A program made the translations under genes and the position numbers. Below the pieces are notes generated by a model. The model ran no database searches and had not been told where the DNA came from. It was given only the letters and a program-made list of their open reading frames with translations. Shown piece by piece: positions 60,542 to 64,000 of a stretch of 64,000 bases of DNA. Within the stretch, counting starts at the first letter, position 1, and each line of letters starts with the position of its first letter. Source of the DNA: an uncultured Candidatus Melainabacteria bacterium (GTDB lineage Bacteria > Cyanobacteriota > Vampirovibrionia > Gastranaerophilales > Gastranaerophilaceae); contig CAKUXM010000001.1 of NCBI GenBank assembly GCA_934700335.1, positions 124,001-188,000 of the forward strand, in the 5' to 3' direction.

Positions 60542-61324
60542 CTATAATCTGATTGTTCCTGCTGCTTTTGATGCTTGAATTTTTACTAACACTTTATTTC
60601 TGAAAGCTTCATCTTTGTGATATTGTGGATTTGAAATATCAGCTTTCATTTCAGCCATTGATTCATAAACATCACGAGGAGCAGCACCTCCACTACCAAC
60701 TATTTGCTCAGGAACATGTCCTTCCTTATCTTCCATACGAGCCTTTAAATCTTTTAAAATAATTTTGATAATTCTAGGGTCTGTAACAGCATCAATAGAT
60801 TGAGCTTCTTCTGCTGAGATATTTTGTCTTGCCCAATCAATTACAGTATTCATTTCTTCACGACCACCAACAGCAGTTGAAATATCATCATAAAAAGCTT
60901 CAACTCTAGCTTTCTGACCTTCAATGAAGTTATCAGTCATTTCATCTGTAATACCAGCTGCTTTTAACTTTTCCCTTGTTTCCTGAGAAATCTCTCCTTT
61001 TGTGTTATATTCTTGTTGTAGTTCAGCAAAATCTATGTTCTTAGTTTTTAAAAACTCACTAGCCTTTTGTGCATCTTTAATATCTTCAGGCTTGATTTCA
61101 GCTTCTTTATTAACATCATCTTGACATTTATCCCCTGAAGGTTGACCTTCATTAGATTCGGGTTGTTTATTTTCTTGAGTAGTAACAACCTTCTCTCCTT
61201 CAGCTGGAACATTAGAAGTTGCTGAATCTTTTACTTCTGTTGTTTGTTGTTCTGATGAATTAATTGCATCAGAATTAGCAGCAGCATTAACTTGCTGTTG
61301 CTCTGTGTTATTAGTTTCATCCAT
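60542..61324 (-). CDS. capsid assembly scaffolding protein, gp9-like
   Basis: 260 residues. Acidic, low-complexity N-terminus (NTEQQQVNAAANSD...EGEKVVTTQENKQ), helical middle (TREKLKAAGITDEMTDNF), and a basic C-terminus (FRNKVLVKIQASKAAGTIRL), which binds capsid in T7-like scaffolds. Directly before capsid. Confidence 0.9.
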   Translation of the reverse strand: MDETNNTEQQQVNAAANSDAINSSEQQTTEVKDSATSNVPAEGEKVVTTQENKQPESNEGQPSGDKCQDDVNKEAEIKPEDIKDAQKASEFLKTKNIDFAELQQEYNTKGEISQETREKLKAAGITDEMTDNFIEGQKARVEAFYDDISTAVGGREEMNTVIDWARQNISAEEAQSIDAVTDPRIIKIILKDLKARMEDKEGHVPEQIVGSGGAAPRDVYESMAEMKADISNPQYHKDEAFRNKVLVKIQASKAAGTIRL

Positions 61325-61337
61325 GTATATTTAAACC

Positions 61338-61484
61338 TTAGTAATTAGTAACTACTTGAACTCCAAAAGCTTCTTTAACTACTTGCTCACCTTGTTTCTT
61401 TTCTTTACCATCATCAGTTAATTTACCATTATCTTTAATTTCATTGTCTAAATCAGCAATAGTTTTTGCTTTTGCTTTTGCCAT
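61338..61484 (-). CDS. small protein between portal and scaffold
   Basis: 48 residues: AKAKAKTIADLDNEIKDNG...VVKEAFGVQVVTNY. GAGGT lies 8 bases before ATG 61484. Charged and helical; unknown. Its spacing within the structural operon supports translation. Confidence 0.65.
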   Translation of the reverse strand: MAKAKAKTIADLDNEIKDNGKLTDDGKEKKQGEQVVKEAFGVQVVTNY

Positions 61485-61534
61485 AAATAAAACCTCTTTC
61501 TTCCTAAATTAATAACCTACATTTGTTGCTCTTG

Positions 61535-63136
61535 TTATTGATTCTGCATTTCCATTTCAGCAGCTTTATTAACAACATTAGGAGCAACCCTTTGAGCTAG
61601 TTGTGCTTGTTGTAGTTGTTGTGCTTGTTGTTGTTTTTCTTCTTCCGTATAGAACAGGTCATCAACATCAATATTCAAACTAGCAGCAACCATCTTAGCA
61701 ATCTTATCAGTCTTAGCTCCACATGTTTGAGCAAACTGGGCAAATTGCATCATTGTATTAGCAAATACATTTAATTTGTTTAAATCAGAACCACGACCTA
61801 AAGCTTCTAAACCTGTTGTAACAATCAAATGGACTTTATCATCTGTTATTAAATCAGGTAAAGCATTTTTCTTAACTTTTCTCAAATGATAGAATGAGAT
61901 TTTAACATAAGCTGTTTGAAACTCTTTAGACATAATTGAGTAATGATTTCCTAAAGCTTCTTCTAAATCTCTAATCATATACTGAATTTCAGTTGCTGTT
62001 GTTCTTTCTGAATCTCTTTGTACAGCCTGAGCAAGTAAGAAAACTCTATATAATCTTTTCTCAATAGATTCTTTCTCAGCTCTTGCAACTTGTAAATCGT
62101 AGTATTTGTTAGCTTGTAGTGGAGTAACATCTTCTGCTTTACCACGACAATAACCACCATTTCTTGTGTTTGCTAATTGTTGAATTTTAGTAATACCATT
62201 AGGATTAACAAGCATAACCAACTTACTAGCAGCTAAACTTGATTCTCTAATAGCTCTTGAGAGTACATCAAGATATGAAATATCACCAATGTATTCTTCA
62301 ATCAATCCACGACCATAAGATTCACCGTCAATTCTTGTGTATCTTAAAGCCATAAACGGACAAATCTCTAATGGGTACTTACCACGAGAACGAGGAACTT
62401 CAACCCCTTCAACCTCTTGATAAGTAACCCAATGTTTCTTCTCTCTCTTATAAACTGTGTATAAATCTAATTCCTTCTCATCTAAATCTTTGATTTCATC
62501 AGTTTTTTCTTTTAACTTTAAACGTAACAAAACCTCAGCTTGCATATCTTCAGGTAAAGCATAATAACCAATTGTTTCTGTTGTGATTGCTTTAAGAACA
62601 TTACCACAGTAATCTCTTTTAACAACATATCTATTTAATGGATAATACTTTAAACCTGTATCAGGTCTGTGTATTAACATAACATTACCAGCAACGTACA
62701 AATGTTTATTAGCTTCACCTAAACAAACTCTATCACCATTCTTTTCATTGTAATCAACCAACAACTTCTCAGTAAGAGAAAGACCCTTAACAACATCATC
62801 TTCATATTGTTTAGGGTCTACTCCACCATTTATTGCTAATTCTTTTAAATCATTTGAATCAATACTAAATTTAAAGAATGGTTGGTTTGGAGGTAGCATT
62901 GTTAAAGTTACTTTAGAAGCTAAGTTATTAACTCCATCTGCTCCTATTGATTGGTTAGGAGTCTCATAAACCATAACATCACCGTTATCATCTTTAAGTA
63001 ATGATGGTAATGTATATTTAGCAGCTTCCCTTGCTTTATCTAAGTAAGGTTGTCTGTCATTTTTCATAGATTCATATTCAGATGCAAGTCTTTCGATATA
63101 CTCAGTTTCAGTAAATCTTTTCTTTCTCCTTGCCAT
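61535..63136 (-). CDS. portal (head-tail connector) protein, gp8-like
   Basis: 533 residues, T7 gp8 is 536. RKKRFTETEYIERLASEYESM, YTLPSLL, LTMLPPNQPFFKF, RESSLAASKLVMLVNPNG and ERTTATEIQYM are characteristic. The C-terminus is Gln-rich. Forms the dodecamer through which DNA enters and leaves. Confidence 0.95.
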   Translation of the reverse strand: MARRKKRFTETEYIERLASEYESMKNDRQPYLDKAREAAKYTLPSLLKDDNGDVMVYETPNQSIGADGVNNLASKVTLTMLPPNQPFFKFSIDSNDLKELAINGGVDPKQYEDDVVKGLSLTEKLLVDYNEKNGDRVCLGEANKHLYVAGNVMLIHRPDTGLKYYPLNRYVVKRDYCGNVLKAITTETIGYYALPEDMQAEVLLRLKLKEKTDEIKDLDEKELDLYTVYKREKKHWVTYQEVEGVEVPRSRGKYPLEICPFMALRYTRIDGESYGRGLIEEYIGDISYLDVLSRAIRESSLAASKLVMLVNPNGITKIQQLANTRNGGYCRGKAEDVTPLQANKYYDLQVARAEKESIEKRLYRVFLLAQAVQRDSERTTATEIQYMIRDLEEALGNHYSIMSKEFQTAYVKISFYHLRKVKKNALPDLITDDKVHLIVTTGLEALGRGSDLNKLNVFANTMMQFAQFAQTCGAKTDKIAKMVAASLNIDVDDLFYTEEEKQQQAQQLQQAQLAQRVAPNVVNKAAEMEMQNQ

Positions 63137-63138
63137 AC

Positions 63139-63591
63139 CTAACCACCTAAGTTCAATCCAGTACCTGAATCATTAGCTGTGTTCATACCTGTCTCTTGTT
63201 TGTTGTTGTTCATTGTTTGTTTAATTCTTAATGAACTTAATGGGTTAGATTTTCTATTAATATCAACCATTTTATCTGCTGATTTACTTACTGTATCTGA
63301 TAAACTTGTTGGAGATTGATTTAATGTATCTGCACTTATTGATAAATTACCTGAGTTTTTATTACTCATTGCTTTACTTAATCCAATAGCTCCAGCACCA
63401 ACAGCAGCAGCTCCAATAGCAGTTGCAGCAGCACCTATACCAACAGCAGCTCCAGCACTAATACCAGTAGCAGCGCCAACTGTACCAGCAATAGTAGCAC
63501 CTGCTACTGTACCACCAACTGTAGATACACCAACAGAACCAGCAACCGCAGTACCAATACTACCAAGAATTGATAGTATTAAATCACACAT
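63139..63591 (-). CDS. Gly/Ala-rich virion protein, possibly gp7.3-like
   Basis: 150 residues. The first about 75 are Gly/Ala/Val/Ile-rich and hydrophobic (VGIGAAATAIGAAAVGAGAI); the rest is polar, ending LSSLRIKQTMN...TGLNLGG. T7 gp7.3, also just before the portal, has a small-residue-rich start and a similar Gly-Ile-Asn-like end. Assignment is by position and style only. Confidence 0.55.
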   Translation of the reverse strand: MCDLILSILGSIGTAVAGSVGVSTVGGTVAGATIAGTVGAATGISAGAAVGIGAAATAIGAAAVGAGAIGLSKAMSNKNSGNLSISADTLNQSPTSLSDTVSKSADKMVDINRKSNPLSSLRIKQTMNNNKQETGMNTANDSGTGLNLGG

Positions 63592-63606
63592 AACACTTTC
63601 ACCTCT

Positions 63607-63807
63607 CTATTCTTCATCTAAAAATCTTTCTTCTTCGTTATACTTTTTCTCTGATTTTAATCTTTTAATAATATCTTGTTGACCTATTAATCTTCCTAAT
63701 TCAAAATCATTAAGTTGATTTTCAGGAAGTACATTAGGATAATCACGTACAAGACAAGTAATTAATTTATCCTCAATATTAGGATAGTTATAGTTTTCTT
63801 TAGTCAT
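63607..63807 (-). CDS. small conserved pre-portal phage protein
   Basis: 66 residues: DKLITCLVRDYPNVLPE, LNDFELGRLIGQQDIIKRLKSE. This helical pattern (LGxxxGxxxVIxxL) is frequent just upstream of podovirus portals; role unknown. ATG 63807 is preferred over a TTG 36 bases earlier. First late gene in the prophage. Confidence 0.7.
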   Translation of the reverse strand: MTKENYNYPNIEDKLITCLVRDYPNVLPENQLNDFELGRLIGQQDIIKRLKSEKKYNEEERFLDEE

Positions 63808-63932
63808 ATATAGTAATGTTTCCTTTTTGTTTCTTTCCTTCAACAGGACAGCATTTTAAGTAGTCAAATTTCGGTTCAAATTCAGTCGTAGCATGAAAAA
63901 GGTCAACATCCACATTTTGAAAATAATAAAAA

Positions 63933-63963
63933 ATCACCTCTATTTTGTTTAAATAGAAGTGAT
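63933..63963 (-). terminator. terminator at the right end of the prophage
   Basis: ATCACCTCTATTT pairs with AAATAGAAGTGAT (one mismatch) over 5 nt; on the minus strand it is followed by TTTTTATTATTTT. It would stop host transcription entering the late genes. Confidence 0.7.
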
Positions 63964-63968
63964 AAAAT

Positions 63969-63992
63969 CTGTGTCCATTCTGTGTCCATTTA
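63969..63992. repeat. right GTGTCC repeat pair, possible integrase arm site
   Basis: A 24-bp element 21/24 identical to 21391-21414 and in the same orientation, with two GTGTCC copies. It probably lies just inside attR. Confidence 0.6.
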
Positions 63993-64000
63993 ATATATTA

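Larger units (their letters stand above)
21391..64000. mobile_element. temperate T7-like (Autographiviridae-type) prophage, right end outside the window
   Basis: Gene content runs integrase, excisionase-like gene, T7-type replication genes, single-subunit RNA polymerase, repressor, terminase, lysis, tail, capsid and portal. The order equals T7 cut open between the exonuclease region and the portal and joined at terminase/early genes, as expected for a circularised genome integrated by attP. All essential T7 structural classes are present and open, so it may be an intact prophage. The left edge is near 21,345-21,391; the right edge probably lies shortly after 64,000. Confidence 0.9.

Noticed and set aside
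60530..60545. T7-like promoter before capsid (TATAGAGAGA on the minus strand)
   Set aside because: It looks like the end of the T7 promoter but overlaps the scaffold stop codon and I found no convincing second copy before other late genes.

Overview
The window is AT-rich bacterial DNA in two parts. About 21.4 kb of chromosome is followed by more than 42.6 kb of an integrated, temperate T7-like podovirus. The chromosome reads like a Gram-negative-type gut bacterium: standard code, kdsA for Kdo, manC for activated mannose, rpsL-rpsG, and a dispersed hairpin repeat with TGTCATTCTGAA-like ends. I favour an uncultured gut cyanobacterial relative (Gastranaerophilales/Vampirovibrionia). That is an inference from gene style and composition, not proof.

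Host part (1-21,390): a partial ECF sigma factor; manC; a convergent operon of a GT-C-like membrane protein and a histidine-phosphatase-fold protein; rpsL-rpsG with its own promoter and terminator; kdsA, an MBL hydrolase and pheS; a hipBA toxin-antitoxin operon with three operator copies; uvrB; a ribbon-helix-helix regulator; trkA-trkH; a B12-type radical SAM protein; valS; mtaB; and tRNA-Val(UAC), next to which the phage sits.

Phage part (about 21,390 to beyond 64,000): nearly all genes lie on the minus strand in circularly permuted T7 order. Read downward from 64,000 they are portal, scaffold, capsid, tail tubes A and B, internal virion proteins (gp13/14/15/16-like), tail fibre, an adhesin, lysis genes and terminase. 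A 630-bp gene-free gap follows, where the virion DNA ends should lie, then small early genes, a second tyrosine recombinase and the repressor region. Next come the single-subunit RNA polymerase, SSB, endonuclease I, primase-helicase, DNA polymerase A, endonuclease VII, exonuclease, nucleotide-metabolism genes and the integrase beside tRNA-Val. Lysogeny is implied by an S24/LexA-type repressor on the plus strand, repeated operators of form TTATAAC-N4-GTTATAA, and two matching early promoters at 35.84 and 41.40 kb. The attR end is not reached.

Striking points: GATC appears absent from the whole prophage and is rare in the host part; a phage tRNA-Trp(CCA) lies just upstream of the RNA polymerase gene; a pentapeptide-repeat protein is encoded by a 15-bp DNA repeat in the early operon; a short leader motif recurs before early genes; and a very large ejected-type protein contains an acetyltransferase-like insert. 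All calls are by reading; no database search was run.
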